Below the pieces are notes generated by a model that was not told the origin of the DNA, made no database searches, and was given only the letters and a program-made list of their open reading frames with translations. Of a stretch of DNA of 64,000 nucleotides, positions 16,657-26,558 are shown in pieces. Numbering within the stretch: the first letter of the stretch is position 1; every line of letters starts with the position of its first letter. This DNA is from JANQSS01 sp965249735. GTDB lineage: Bacteria > Bacteroidota > Bacteroidia > Chitinophagales > Saprospiraceae. Made by a program: the position numbers and the translations under genes. The stretch covers positions 62,001 to 126,000 of the forward strand of contig CBDFMS010000023.1 in assembly GCA_965249735.1 (NCBI GenBank). The letters are read 5' to 3'.

Positions 16657-18111
16657 ATGAAATTTGTCTACATTCTTCTCCCCCTACTCATTTGTATATC
16701 CATACAGAGCTTTGGGCAAACACCGAATCCATGTGGTACTACAGAGGGTCGATCAACTTGGTTAAAAGATTTTCAAGCCGGGAAATATCCTGTAAATCGG
16801 AATTCAGGTGAATGGTTGATTGCGCCTATCTATGTTCACATAACAGGTGAAGACAATGGATCCGATTATACATCCCGTGTTCTTGTAGGAGAATCGATTA
16901 AGATTCTAAACGAAGCATTTGAACAAGCCGAAATTCAGTTTTTTTTGATAGATGATTATCATTATATCGCCAATTCAGAATACCATAATCATGAATCTTT
17001 TGGTATGGGTCGGTCAATGATGAATGAACACAACGTTTCCGGTGCTATCAACATTTACATATGTGCGGATGCTGCAGGTAATTGTGGATATTATACAGGC
17101 GGTCCTGATGCGATAGCGATTAATAATGATTGCCTCGATCCGGTCAATCAAACCTGGGCGCATGAAATGGGTCATCTGCTTTCTTTACCCCACCCATTTG
17201 TAGGTTGGGAAGGAACGAATTACGATGATTCAAATTCAACTCCAATATCAATGGGTGGCCGGCAGGTTGAAAAAACTGATGGATCAAATTGCCAGGATGC
17301 CAGTGACGGATTTTGTGGCACACCTCCTGACTATTTAAGCTATCGGTGGACATGTAATGACGACGGGGAAAGTAATTTGATTCAATATGATCCTGACGGC
17401 ATTCCATTTCAGTCTGATGGTTCTATCATTATGAGCTATAGTACAGGTTCATGCCGGAACAAGTTTTCTGAAGATCAAATTGACGCGATGTGTTCAAACA
17501 TCATCAATACGCGATCAAACATATTGAACCACGACAGGGAATACAAACCGCTTTCTCCTTGTGGAAAGGTTCAACTTCTAGCTCCTGCACAACGTGATTC
17601 CATACAATATGACGCCGGCAATTTAATCTGGAAACAAGTCCCATATGCCGATTTCTATCATCTACGTGTATCAAGAAATATCAATTTTACTGATCTCATT
17701 GTTGATCAACAAATGGAGTATCAGGACACCACATACCAACTTGATCCGCTCGATTTAGGAAGAAACTATTTCTGGCAAGTAGATGGCTATGCAGCGCATA
17801 GCCCTTGTGTTCAAATAAGTCAGAAAAAATGGTTCTTCACCTATGACTTTAGCCAGACGATCTCACTCGATAATGAGCAAGGTATTTCAACTTATTTTGG
17901 AGCGAATGATCTCAAAATCAAAACTGAGAACTTCGAGTTGAATAACGCTTCGATTTTTCTTTATGACTTATCCGGGAAACAAGTCTTGCAGTATCGCACA
18001 AATTCGGCAGTTTCGGATGTGACTATTTTCCTACCCGAATTGCAAACAGGGATTTACCTCGTTCGCATATTGGCAGAAGATGTCAATGTGGTGGCTAAAT
18101 TATTCAAATAA
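16657..18111 (+). CDS. Secreted M43-like zinc metalloprotease with T9SS sorting domain
   Basis: 484 residues with a signal peptide ending SFGQ. The metzincin zinc site HEMGHLLSLPH occupies residues 169-179 (HExxHxxxxxH: His169, Glu170, His173, His179). The downstream SIIMSYS fits the Met-turn. This is the pappalysin/ulilysin-like M43 arrangement. After the catalytic domain comes a fibronectin/Ig-like segment (LIWKQVPYADFYHLRVS). The C-terminus shows T9SS type A features (SIFLYDLSGKQVLQYR, then LQTGIYLVRI, ending AKLFK). It is expected to be secreted and to degrade proteins outside the cell. It has its own promoter at 16589-16621. Confidence 0.88.
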   Translation: MKFVYILLPLLICISIQSFGQTPNPCGTTEGRSTWLKDFQAGKYPVNRNSGEWLIAPIYVHITGEDNGSDYTSRVLVGESIKILNEAFEQAEIQFFLIDDYHYIANSEYHNHESFGMGRSMMNEHNVSGAINIYICADAAGNCGYYTGGPDAIAINNDCLDPVNQTWAHEMGHLLSLPHPFVGWEGTNYDDSNSTPISMGGRQVEKTDGSNCQDASDGFCGTPPDYLSYRWTCNDDGESNLIQYDPDGIPFQSDGSIIMSYSTGSCRNKFSEDQIDAMCSNIINTRSNILNHDREYKPLSPCGKVQLLAPAQRDSIQYDAGNLIWKQVPYADFYHLRVSRNINFTDLIVDQQMEYQDTTYQLDPLDLGRNYFWQVDGYAAHSPCVQISQKKWFFTYDFSQTISLDNEQGISTYFGANDLKIKTENFELNNASIFLYDLSGKQVLQYRTNSAVSDVTIFLPELQTGIYLVRILAEDVNVVAKLFK

Positions 18112-18292
18112 TCATCCGGCTACCATCTGTTTCAATTTCTTAAACACTTCACAGGATTCCCAGTCTGATTCGACTGGCAATCGTTGCACTTTCATGGTCT
18201 GAGAATTATTATTCTATCAGGTATTTTGAGTCTATCCATTTCCTGCAGGATTGCTACTTTTGATCTTTTGTATACCGCATAAATTATCGCAC

Positions 18293-19495
18293 ATGAATTT
18301 GCATGAATATCAAGCTAAGAATTTATTGAAATCATATGGAGTTGCCATTCAGGATGGAATTATTGCAGAATCCGTAGATGAGGCCGTCGACGCGTACAAT
18401 AAAATATCATCTGAAACCGGAACTTCCTTTGCTGTTGTCAAGGCTCAAATTCACGCAGGAGGTAGAGGCAAAGGCGGTGGTATTAAAGTTGTAAAAAACG
18501 AAGATGGCGCCAGAGAAGCAGCTAGCAACATTTTAGGTATGATGCTCAAAACACCTCAAACACCGGGAGGTCTGACAGGTGAAGGTAAATTGGTCAGAAA
18601 AATTATGATTGCCGAGGATGCCTATAAGCCTGATTTCGATAGTTGCAATGAAGTCTACGTATCCATATTAACTGATAGGAGCGTTGGAAAAAATGTGATC
18701 ATCTACTCTACTGAAGGTGGGATGGATATCGAAGCGGTAGCTGAAAATACACCACACCTGGTTCATAAGGAACATATCGATCCGACCCTGGGCATTCAAT
18801 CATATGAATTAAGAAAAATAGCATTCAATCTTGGACTAAGTGGCCAGGCATTTAAGCAGATGACAAAGTTTATTGCCAATCTGTACAAAACATTCGTATC
18901 GGCGGATGCTACCCTGATTGAAATAAATCCTTGCCTTATTACGGGAGAAGACAATGTCATTGCTGTCGACAGTAAAATATCACTCGATAGCAACGCTTTA
19001 TTCAGACATCCGGATCTGGCTGCCCTTCGCGATATTGACGAAGAAGATCCCACAGAAGTACAGGCGAAGGAATTTGGATTAAACTACGTCAACCTCGATG
19101 GCAATGTCGGTTGCATGGTCAACGGTGCCGGTCTGGCTATGGCAACCATGGATATCATCAAATTATCGGGTGGTGAACCTGCCAATTTTTTAGATGTCGG
19201 CGGAACAGCTGATGCCGAACGTGTCGAAAATGGTTTTAAGATCATCTTACAAGATCCAAGAGTAAAAGCAATATTGATTAACATTTTTGGAGGTATTGTG
19301 CGTTGTGACCGTGTCGCTCAAGGAGTCGTTGATGCGTATACGAATATGGGTTCAATCGATGTGCCTATTATCGTACGTTTACAAGGAACCAACGCCGATA
19401 TTGCCAAAAAGATAATTGATGAATCAGGTCTGGAGGTCAAGTCCGCAATGCTTTTGCAGGAGGCAGCTGATCTTGTCAGTGAAGTTCTATCCTGA
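18293..19495 (+). CDS. sucC: Succinyl-CoA ligase (ADP-forming) beta subunit
   Basis: 400 residues starting at the ATG at 18293 (MNLHEYQAKNLLKSYG, the standard family N-terminus); the frame is open 42 bases further upstream. The ATP-grasp domain has the glycine loop AGGRGKGGG. The C-terminal CoA-ligase-like part carries GCMVNGAGLAMATMD, GGTADAERV and INIFGGIVRCD, all typical. It works with SucD in the TCA cycle; sucD is not in this window, so the two subunits are unlinked here. TACTTTTG at 18255-18262 could be a -7 box. The gene overlaps the convergent rRNA methyltransferase gene by 9 bases. Confidence 0.95.
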   Translation: MNLHEYQAKNLLKSYGVAIQDGIIAESVDEAVDAYNKISSETGTSFAVVKAQIHAGGRGKGGGIKVVKNEDGAREAASNILGMMLKTPQTPGGLTGEGKLVRKIMIAEDAYKPDFDSCNEVYVSILTDRSVGKNVIIYSTEGGMDIEAVAENTPHLVHKEHIDPTLGIQSYELRKIAFNLGLSGQAFKQMTKFIANLYKTFVSADATLIEINPCLITGEDNVIAVDSKISLDSNALFRHPDLAALRDIDEEDPTEVQAKEFGLNYVNLDGNVGCMVNGAGLAMATMDIIKLSGGEPANFLDVGGTADAERVENGFKIILQDPRVKAILINIFGGIVRCDRVAQGVVDAYTNMGSIDVPIIVRLQGTNADIAKKIIDESGLEVKSAMLLQEAADLVSEVLS

Positions 19496-20239
19496 CAACA
19501 TTCGATCAAGACCAATCGCAGTCGCAGTAGCTGCATTTAAGGATTCCGCAATTCGATTTTCATGCCCTGGAATGCGTACCAGGAAATTTGCTTTCTCTTT
19601 CACTTCTGATGAAAGTCCTTGACCTTCATTGCCGACTGCCAGGATTGTCAATGGTGCTTTGCTCACATTTTGCAAGAGTGTGCGTCCATTCATATCCAGG
19701 CCGATAATTATGGCGTCCGGCAAATGGTCTCGAATATCTGCTATTTCTACCCTGATAAATCGGTGATTTACATGGCTTCCCATTGCTGCCTGAAGCGTCT
19801 TAGCATTATAAATGTCCGCACAACCTTCATTCAAAAAAATTGTCCGAACGCCATACCAATCTGCTGTTCTAATAATCGTTCCCAGATTACCTGGGTCCTG
19901 GATTCGATCCAAAAACAGTATGAGTTCCGAATCGATTGAAAGACGTTCAATTGAATGGGCTTCAGGAATGTCAAAGACGCAGAGCATTTCAGGTGGGGTC
20001 TTTAAACCTGAGAGCGACGCCATCGCGATTTGGTCTGCCTGATAGCTCTTAATCTCTTGGAATTTATCAGACAGTCGTTCCTGATTTAAAGAAACAACTA
20101 AAACCGGTTTGAATCCAGCATCTAACACCGTTTCACATGCTTTTTTTCCTTCCAAAACATAGCTTCCATACTTAAGTCTGTACTTTTTATGTTTTAGGGA
20201 CTGAACAAATTTTATCTTGGCTCGTGAAATGCGCATCAT
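19487..20239 (-). CDS. TrmH/SpoU-family RNA methyltransferase
   Basis: A 250-residue SAM-dependent 2'-O-ribose methyltransferase of the SPOUT class. All three SpoU motifs are visible: LDRIQDPGNLGTIIRTADW (motif 1), AVGNEGQGLSSEV (motif 2) and IPGHENRIAESLNAATATAIGL (motif 3). An N-terminal substrate-binding domain begins SRAKIKFVQSLKHKKYRLKY. The target (23S rRNA or tRNA) cannot be told from sequence. It is divergent from the TamL-like gene with only 21 bases between starts. Confidence 0.9.
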   Translation of the reverse strand: MMRISRAKIKFVQSLKHKKYRLKYGSYVLEGKKACETVLDAGFKPVLVVSLNQERLSDKFQEIKSYQADQIAMASLSGLKTPPEMLCVFDIPEAHSIERLSIDSELILFLDRIQDPGNLGTIIRTADWYGVRTIFLNEGCADIYNAKTLQAAMGSHVNHRFIRVEIADIRDHLPDAIIIGLDMNGRTLLQNVSKAPLTILAVGNEGQGLSSEVKEKANFLVRIPGHENRIAESLNAATATAIGLDRMLSG

Positions 20240-20260
20240 GCGTCAAAATTATCTGGTTTT

Positions 20261-22612
20261 TTGAGACTCTCCAACAAGAATAGGAAATTGCTTTCAGGCT
20301 ACAGAATATTTATTCTACTATTTATTGCTTCCACATGGATATCATGTAGTAGTAAAAAGTTTCTACAAGAAGGAGAATATCTCATCACAAAAAATGACAT
20401 AAAAGTTGTCGGGAAACATCTTGATGCAGCGGAAAAAACGCGTTTACGTGATCTCGCAGAAACACGAATTCCACTTACACCCAATTCAAACATCTTTTTC
20501 TTCTTCCCTAAGGAGCGTAGTACACTAAAATATAGATTTGAATCTGATACACCCGGTCTCACTGCACTCATTATGAGACTGGACGGAGAACTTCCAGCAT
20601 TGACTGACACAGCCCGTATTCAAGATATTAGCGAAAATCTAAAAAACACACTTCAATCTGAGGGATACTTTGACGCCCAAGTAGATTTCGGTGTTCGATA
20701 TCGTAAGAAAACAGCTCGTGTTGCGTATTCACTGACTCCGGCGAAAATATATCGACTCGATACAATAAGTACGGTCAGTGTGGATACGGCGATACTTCAA
20801 GAAATTGATCAAATTGAATCCCAAAGTTTATTGCAGAAAGGGGCACCAATTTCGGCCGGACTACATGATAGTGAATCGAAGCGCGTAGCTGCAGCACTTC
20901 GAGATAAAGGATACTATGACTTTTCACCTGGGCAATATTCACGATTTATCGCCAGTGACACCTCGGATCATCAAGTAGATTTAAAATTGATCATTTATCC
21001 TCCACCTAATGATTCTGTATTTAATAAATATACAATAGGTGAAATTCACATCTACCCGGGTTACTCACCTGATATATCCCTGATAAATTACAGCGACACA
21101 GTAATAGGTCCTTACCATTTTCGGACAGCAGACGGAAATTTAGTGATGAAACCGAAATACATTTCAGAAAAAATAGCGGTTAAACCCGGAGATATTTATA
21201 CGTACAAGGCATATAGAAAAACGTTGTTACAATTGAGTACGCTCGATATTTTCAAGACACCCAGAATTACCATCAGAAAACGAACGGACACAAGCTCCGT
21301 ATTGGACTATCACATCCAGCTTGGTAAAGAGAAGAAATATCGGGATGAATTAGGATTCGAGAATTTCGTTTCCTCTTATTCGAAAAATCAATTATTGTTT
21401 GGGGTTAGCCTTCACGGTGGTCGCGTTATAAATAACATATTCGGAGGCTCCGAGACATTCGCTTTAAATCTGGATGGATCTGTCGAAACATCATTTAAAG
21501 GGAATGACAACCAGAACATCACGACGCTTGGCATCGGTATAGACATCCGGACACCTCGATACAAAGATTGGTTAACACTACAGGGTCTACGTCTTCTGCC
21601 ATACGGAAAAAGATTACTGGCAGATGGTTTTATGAGCGATCTCAACACCTTGGGTGAACAATTTTTTACGACTCAATTTAATTATGAAGATTATCAGTCC
21701 TTCTACCAATCGACCAGTATTAAAATGTCACGTGGAGTGGCGCTCACACGAGAAAAACATAATTTCAGATTTGTTTTTCAGGATATTGACCTACTATCCC
21801 CGATTGAAGGGTCAGATTTCGATACACTTGTGGGTGAAAACATTGGTTTTAAATTGAGTTTCCAAAAACAATTAATTACCGGGTTTTTATTTCGATCCTT
21901 TAGTTATCGATACAACTCGGGCATTCGAAATAAAAAATCGTATAGTATCTTTTTTGGATTTGAATCTTCCGGACACGAAATCGCGTTAATCAATTCATTC
22001 AATAAAAATTCAGACAACTCCTTTAAGTTCAATGGAGAACTGTTCAAATTTAGTCAGTTCCTAAAATCAGAGATTGAGCCAAAAATCACTTTTTACTTCA
22101 ACAGAAAATCTTCTCTTGCATTTCGGCTCGGACTCGGGGTAGCAATACCCTATGCAGATGGGGAACAAGTTCCATACAACGAATTGTTTTCGCTTGGTGG
22201 ATCTTATTCATTGCGCGCCTGGCGCAATCGGGATGTTGGTCCCGGAGGGCTGGATAATACCGATGCAGGTACGCCATTCGTTGCAGATCAATTAAAAGTG
22301 GAATTGAGTTCGGAATATCGGTTTGATTTAGGCTGGATCATGGAAGGTGCTGTATTTGCCGAAGCGGGTAATGTATGGTCGCTGGAAGATGATGCACTGA
22401 CCATAACCAAACCCGCTCTTGAAACAATTGCTGTAGATGCCGGAGTTGGACTGCGATTTGATTTAACATTTTTTCTATTTCGATTTGATCTGGCCTTTCC
22501 TGTTCGAAATTGGTATCCCGATACAGATGATGGAAGTTATTGGAATCTCAACTCATGGAGAGATCTCACTCGAGATCCGAATGCAACAATAGGTATCAAT
22601 TACCCTTTTTAA
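20261..22612 (+). CDS. TamA/BamA-like outer-membrane assembly lipoprotein (TamL type)
   Basis: 783 residues of the Omp85 superfamily. A lipoprotein signal ends at Cys (STWISCSS). POTRA-like repeats follow over roughly residues 40-350, and then a 16-strand-like beta-barrel (surface antigen D15) with the conserved GGSYSLRAWRNRDVGPGG near the lid-lock position. It ends TIGINYPF, a good barrel end. Bacteroidota carry a lipidated TamA relative known as TamL that helps assemble the outer membrane, and this fits that description. The start is TTG at 20261; there is no nearby in-frame ATG. The 3' end overlaps nth by 17 bases. Confidence 0.88.
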   Translation: MRLSNKNRKLLSGYRIFILLFIASTWISCSSKKFLQEGEYLITKNDIKVVGKHLDAAEKTRLRDLAETRIPLTPNSNIFFFFPKERSTLKYRFESDTPGLTALIMRLDGELPALTDTARIQDISENLKNTLQSEGYFDAQVDFGVRYRKKTARVAYSLTPAKIYRLDTISTVSVDTAILQEIDQIESQSLLQKGAPISAGLHDSESKRVAAALRDKGYYDFSPGQYSRFIASDTSDHQVDLKLIIYPPPNDSVFNKYTIGEIHIYPGYSPDISLINYSDTVIGPYHFRTADGNLVMKPKYISEKIAVKPGDIYTYKAYRKTLLQLSTLDIFKTPRITIRKRTDTSSVLDYHIQLGKEKKYRDELGFENFVSSYSKNQLLFGVSLHGGRVINNIFGGSETFALNLDGSVETSFKGNDNQNITTLGIGIDIRTPRYKDWLTLQGLRLLPYGKRLLADGFMSDLNTLGEQFFTTQFNYEDYQSFYQSTSIKMSRGVALTREKHNFRFVFQDIDLLSPIEGSDFDTLVGENIGFKLSFQKQLITGFLFRSFSYRYNSGIRNKKSYSIFFGFESSGHEIALINSFNKNSDNSFKFNGELFKFSQFLKSEIEPKITFYFNRKSSLAFRLGLGVAIPYADGEQVPYNELFSLGGSYSLRAWRNRDVGPGGLDNTDAGTPFVADQLKVELSSEYRFDLGWIMEGAVFAEAGNVWSLEDDALTITKPALETIAVDAGVGLRFDLTFFLFRFDLAFPVRNWYPDTDDGSYWNLNSWRDLTRDPNATIGINYPF

Positions 22613-23240
22613 ACAAGCTTTTTCGACCATGTTTTCTACAAATCGGGCATACCTCAGGCTTATGTCCACGTGCCGGACAATATGCTCTGCCAAAAAATAT
22701 CATTTGAAGATGGATTTTATTCCAGGTTTCAATCGGGAATAATTTCTTTAAGTCTTGTTCGGTTTTTACTACATTTTTGCCCGTGCTCAATTTCCATCGG
22801 TATGCCAATCTGTGTATGTGGGTATCAACAGGAAAAGCAGGTAATCCAAACGCCTGGGAAACGACCACACTGGCAGTCTTATGTCCAACACCGGGTAACT
22901 CTTCAAGTGAGGCTATATCACTTGGAACAAGCCCCCCATATTTTTCGACTAAAATTTGTGACAATGCCACGATGGCCTTTGATTTTGTTGGCGATAATCC
23001 AACAGATTTTATTATCCTTCTCACAACATCAACATCCTGTTTTGCCATATCAAAGGGGTTATCTGCCAAGGTAAATAATTCCGGGGTCGTCAGATTGACG
23101 CGTTTGTCAGTACTCTGAGCAGAGAGTAGAACAGCAATCAACAAAGTATATGCATCACCGTGCTCCAAAGGAATTGGAGTTTTTGGATATAAGTCATCCA
23201 AAATGCCCTGAATATCTCTAGCGATTTCCTTTTTTGTCAT
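22596..23240 (-). CDS. nth: Endonuclease III (DNA glycosylase/AP lyase)
   Basis: A 214-residue base-excision repair enzyme that removes oxidised pyrimidines. The helix-hairpin-helix LPGVGHKTA contains the catalytic Lys121, and VDTHIHR the catalytic Asp139. The C-terminal iron-sulphur loop is unusual: cysteines at 188, 198 and 201 (spacing x9, x2), with no fourth cysteine in the last 13 residues. The classic pattern is C-x6-C-x2-C-x5-C. The cluster may be lost or use another ligand. It is transcribed with the acyl-CoA reductase and RluD-like genes upstream (9-base gap). Confidence 0.9.
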   Translation of the reverse strand: MTKKEIARDIQGILDDLYPKTPIPLEHGDAYTLLIAVLLSAQSTDKRVNLTTPELFTLADNPFDMAKQDVDVVRRIIKSVGLSPTKSKAIVALSQILVEKYGGLVPSDIASLEELPGVGHKTASVVVSQAFGLPAFPVDTHIHRLAYRWKLSTGKNVVKTEQDLKKLFPIETWNKIHLQMIFFGRAYCPARGHKPEVCPICRKHGRKSLFKKGN

Positions 23241-23249
23241 GCGTCTCGC

Positions 23250-24281
23250 TTATAGTCTATAAAGCCAATCCATCGTATCGATATGATCTGCATATTCCGC
23301 TAATTCAGGCTGTTGTCCTTTACCCGGTTCAATTATTTCTAATTGATCAATCGCATTACCCGAATAAACCGCCTGGATATCATCATGCCTTTCAGCAATC
23401 TTTGATTTTATCTCAGAGATATCTTGATAAGTCTCATAATATAAGACAGAAAGTGGTGAATGCCATTCTTCCGTTTCTAATAAAATAATTAAATGATTTG
23501 TATGATATTTTACTTTGTTCATTTGAAACAATGCAGTATGGTAAATGAAATTATTATGATACTTCGAGTGGAGAATATAATTTGAATAATCAAGTGTCGC
23601 CTCGAACAACCTATCCAATTTGAATTGTTTGGGAATAAAAAATTTAGAAATGTTTCGACATCCCATTCCAAAATGGATAAATATATCTGAAGCCATACCA
23701 ATTAAGGTCTCATCCGTGTCTTCAGGGTGTATGACGCCCACTGATGTTCGATTATGCCGAAAGATATGTGGAACATGTTCAAAGTAGGATTTAAAATATC
23801 GCAAACTATTATTGGAACCGGTTGCTATAACCGCATCATAATCCTGTAGTTTATCTACAAATTTAATTTGATCTTCAATTCGTGGATCTATGGCTTTTAA
23901 TAGCTCAACAATGCCAGGGAGTAAAAATTGATCTTTATGAGATAATTTGACCAACGCCACATGACCTGCGGTAATCGTGCAAAGCAAATCATGAAATCCA
24001 ACCATCGGAATATTACCTGCACAAATGATTCCGATATTAGACCCACTTTTATTTCGCTTGTCTAGTTCATATTTAGAAAGCCATTGGGCAAGTTTATCTT
24101 TATTTAAATATTGTTCAATTATGGCATTCAGGGCATAATCGATATGCTGGGCTGTAAACCAAAGATTTTGTTGCATGGATCTCAATTTGGCTAACTCCAT
24201 TACATCAGACTTCTGTCGCAACCGTAGCCCCAGTTCATTCCAAAGTTCAAGCCATTTTATAGATTCGACCAAAGGTGTCAT
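23250..24281 (-). CDS. LuxC-like acyl-CoA reductase
   Basis: 343 residues of the aldehyde dehydrogenase superfamily, LuxC/acyl-CoA reductase branch. Such enzymes use NADPH to reduce acyl-CoA or acyl-protein thioesters to aldehydes. Seen here: the nucleotide-binding ICAGNIPMVGFHDLL, ALVKLSHKDQFLLP, and a catalytic-type Cys208 in HFGMGCRNISKFF. Proteins of this kind are common in Bacteroidota; the natural substrate is unknown. The ATG overlaps the stop of the upstream pseudouridine synthase by 4 bases, indicating translational coupling. Confidence 0.85.
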   Translation of the reverse strand: MTPLVESIKWLELWNELGLRLRQKSDVMELAKLRSMQQNLWFTAQHIDYALNAIIEQYLNKDKLAQWLSKYELDKRNKSGSNIGIICAGNIPMVGFHDLLCTITAGHVALVKLSHKDQFLLPGIVELLKAIDPRIEDQIKFVDKLQDYDAVIATGSNNSLRYFKSYFEHVPHIFRHNRTSVGVIHPEDTDETLIGMASDIFIHFGMGCRNISKFFIPKQFKLDRLFEATLDYSNYILHSKYHNNFIYHTALFQMNKVKYHTNHLIILLETEEWHSPLSVLYYETYQDISEIKSKIAERHDDIQAVYSGNAIDQLEIIEPGKGQQPELAEYADHIDTMDWLYRL

Positions 24282-25312
24282 TTATGATTTTTTCGATTCG
24301 ATAAGTAATTTCTCCAACGGTCGACTAGTTCTGCAAATTCAGTCGGCAAGGGTGATATAAAATTCAATCGTTCTCCACTTACAGGGTGGGTAAATCCGAG
24401 TTCTGCAGCGTGAAGGGCCTGGCCAATTAGCAGCTCAAAACCATTATTTACAAATTGCTTGTACTTCGAATACACCGTCCCTTTCCGAATCACCTTGCCG
24501 TCATATTTATCGTCATTGAAGAGGGGGTGTCCTAAAAACCTCAAATGCGCTCGTATCTGATGTGTACGGCCTGTCTCCAGTTGGCATGATATCAAACTGA
24601 CATAGTACAGATCTTCCTCAACCTTGTAGTGTGTAATGGCCCGTTTGCCGTCTTCACCCTCTTCAAACACAAATTGCTTCGTTCGATCCTTGGGGTGACG
24701 TCCAATATACTCATCTATTGTTCCTTCAGGTTCTTTTGGGCAGCCCCAGACCAGCGCCAGGTATTTCCTGTGAATGGTGTGGTCATAAAATTGTTTTGCT
24801 AACGAACTTAAGGCGAAGTCGTTTTTTGCAATGACTAATAGGCCACTCGTGTCTTTATCTATTCGATGTACTAGACCCGGTCGATCATCCGCATTGCCTG
24901 GAAGACGTTCTCCGCCTTTTTGTGCAATGTAGTAGGCAAGCCCATTCACCAGGGTGTTGTCGGGATTTGATATACCGGGATGAACAACCATACCTGTAGG
25001 TTTATAAACCACTAGCACGTCTTCATCTTCATATATAATGTCCAATGGTATGTCCTGTGGGACGATACCTTCTGTGCTATTCGTGGAATTAGGTATAACA
25101 ATGGTGATCCTGTCGGCCGGTCTTACCTTATAATTGGATTTAACCTCTTTGTCATTAACAAGTACGGACCCGGCTTTGATTCCCTGTTGAATCTTATTTC
25201 GTGTTACGCGTTCTAATTTATCCAGTAAATACTTGTCAATACGCAACGGACTTTGCCCGGGATCCACCTTGATCACTTTTATTTCGATATCATCCGAGTT
25301 TTGTTCCTGCAT
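24278..25312 (-). CDS. RluA/RluD-family pseudouridine synthase
   Basis: 344 residues. An S4 RNA-binding domain spans roughly residues 20-75. The catalytic domain has VHRIDKDTSGLLV, with catalytic Asp152, and ends with TGRTHQIRAHLRFLGHPLFND. It isomerises uridines in 23S rRNA; size, S4 domain and motifs fit RluD-like enzymes, but the exact sites are not readable. It is first in a likely operon with the acyl-CoA reductase and nth. There are 257 bases upstream before the next gene, on the other strand. Confidence 0.9.
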   Translation of the reverse strand: MQEQNSDDIEIKVIKVDPGQSPLRIDKYLLDKLERVTRNKIQQGIKAGSVLVNDKEVKSNYKVRPADRITIVIPNSTNSTEGIVPQDIPLDIIYEDEDVLVVYKPTGMVVHPGISNPDNTLVNGLAYYIAQKGGERLPGNADDRPGLVHRIDKDTSGLLVIAKNDFALSSLAKQFYDHTIHRKYLALVWGCPKEPEGTIDEYIGRHPKDRTKQFVFEEGEDGKRAITHYKVEEDLYYVSLISCQLETGRTHQIRAHLRFLGHPLFNDDKYDGKVIRKGTVYSKYKQFVNNGFELLIGQALHAAELGFTHPVSGERLNFISPLPTEFAELVDRWRNYLSNRKNHK

Positions 25313-25569
25313 CGCGCAAAAATAGAGATTCCTCCGCTAGTAATATCAATGGACTTAAGCGAAAACGACTGCATCATAGGAGACATTATTCCGGTCCACA
25401 AATCGTTCACATCATCCAGGTAGAAATAATAGAGGCAGCGTTCCAGGTATTTGTCATAATCTTCATACTAAATAAATAGTGCGTACGTTTTCAATGTTTA
25501 CGATCTTATTAATTGCGTGGTAGTATGAAGTAGCAGGAATAGACTACTTTTGCACTTCCTAATCAAAAA

Positions 25570-25719
25570 ATGTATATGAAACTTAGCAAATCAACTTTAA
25601 TAGCCCTCCTTGCTGTAGTCATGGTCATGAGTTTGTCATCTTGTCATCGCGGTATCGGGTGTCCTAGTGATTTCTCCATTCTCGACCCATTAGCACAAGT
25701 ACTTCGTCTCCTTTTCTAG
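25570..25719 (+). CDS. Small lipoprotein (49 aa)
   Basis: A short frame with a convincing lipoprotein signal: M-x-MKLSKSTLIALLAVVMVMS then the lipobox LSSC. The mature part is only about 27 residues (CHRGIGCPSDFSILDPLAQV...). Both the ATG at 25570 and that at 25576 would work. A TACTTTTG box lies at 25544-25551, 18 bases upstream. It precedes the mnmD-like gene by 26 bases and may be co-transcribed. The function is unknown; the GCPSDFS segment after the second cysteine looks like a conserved patch but I cannot confirm it. Confidence 0.6.
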   Translation: MYMKLSKSTLIALLAVVMVMSLSSCHRGIGCPSDFSILDPLAQVLRLLF

Positions 25720-25745
25720 GAATTTAACCGCAACTGAATTATCAG

Positions 25746-26414
25746 TTGGACCATTCTTATACACTCCTGGTCACCGGTGACGGCTCTCATACTGTAAAAT
25801 GGGAGCAAGGAAATGTCACTTATCATTCCAATCATGGGGCGATTCAGGAAAGTCAACATGTCTTTATAAAGCATGGTTTGGACTATGCGCTTCAATCTGG
25901 TAAACGCAAACTTTCAATTTTTGAAATGGGCTTGGGCACGGGTTTGAATGCTCTTCTTACCTGGAACGCGGTATCGGCAAAGGATGTCAACATCGATTAT
26001 CACACCATCGAACAATTTGCACTACCTGAAAGCATCCTTTCTGAATTGAATTATACGGAATTACTTGGTCTTTCGCCTCACTTGATGGATTCCATACATC
26101 GGTGCAAAGATGGCAGGAGAACCACATTAAAACCAACATTCGAATTCACAAAACACATAGGTGATATACATCGGTTTGAGCATCATGCATCTTACGACCT
26201 GGTCTATTTTGATGCATTTGGTCCGGGTTGTCAACCCACTCTTTGGGAAGAACGGATATTGATTCCGCTTTATCAAAGTATGCATGATGGTTCAGTACTT
26301 GTTACATTTTGCGCCCAAGGGGCATTCAAGCGAATGCTTCGAAAGATTGGCTTTCAAGTGGAAGCCCTACCAGGACCTCCGGGTAAACGTGAAATGACTC
26401 GCGCAATTAAGTAG
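25746..26414 (+). CDS. mnmD: tRNA 5-methylaminomethyl-2-thiouridine methyltransferase, MnmD-like
   Basis: A 222-residue Methyltransf_30 (DUF752) protein. It carries the SAM-binding EMGLGTGLNALLTW near residue 60 and the family motif YDLVYFDAFGPGCQPTLWE, then VLVTFCAQGAFKRMLRKIGF. In this family the methyltransferase acts in the last step of mnm5s2U synthesis at the tRNA wobble position. It is the stand-alone form without the FAD oxidase (MnmC1) domain. The start is TTG at 25746, inferred from the usual N-terminus (LVTGDGSHTV). Confidence 0.87.
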   Translation: MDHSYTLLVTGDGSHTVKWEQGNVTYHSNHGAIQESQHVFIKHGLDYALQSGKRKLSIFEMGLGTGLNALLTWNAVSAKDVNIDYHTIEQFALPESILSELNYTELLGLSPHLMDSIHRCKDGRRTTLKPTFEFTKHIGDIHRFEHHASYDLVYFDAFGPGCQPTLWEERILIPLYQSMHDGSVLVTFCAQGAFKRMLRKIGFQVEALPGPPGKREMTRAIK

Positions 26415-26558
26415 AAAACAACAATGAAGGAATGAGCAATTTTAGAAAACTGATTATTGCTTAAAATTGAAATAAAACAAGTCTATCACATTATGAATCA
26501 CTCTTTTTTTTGACTTACGCAGTTTTTCTTACTTTGAGACGCATTCAAAACCTGGAAA

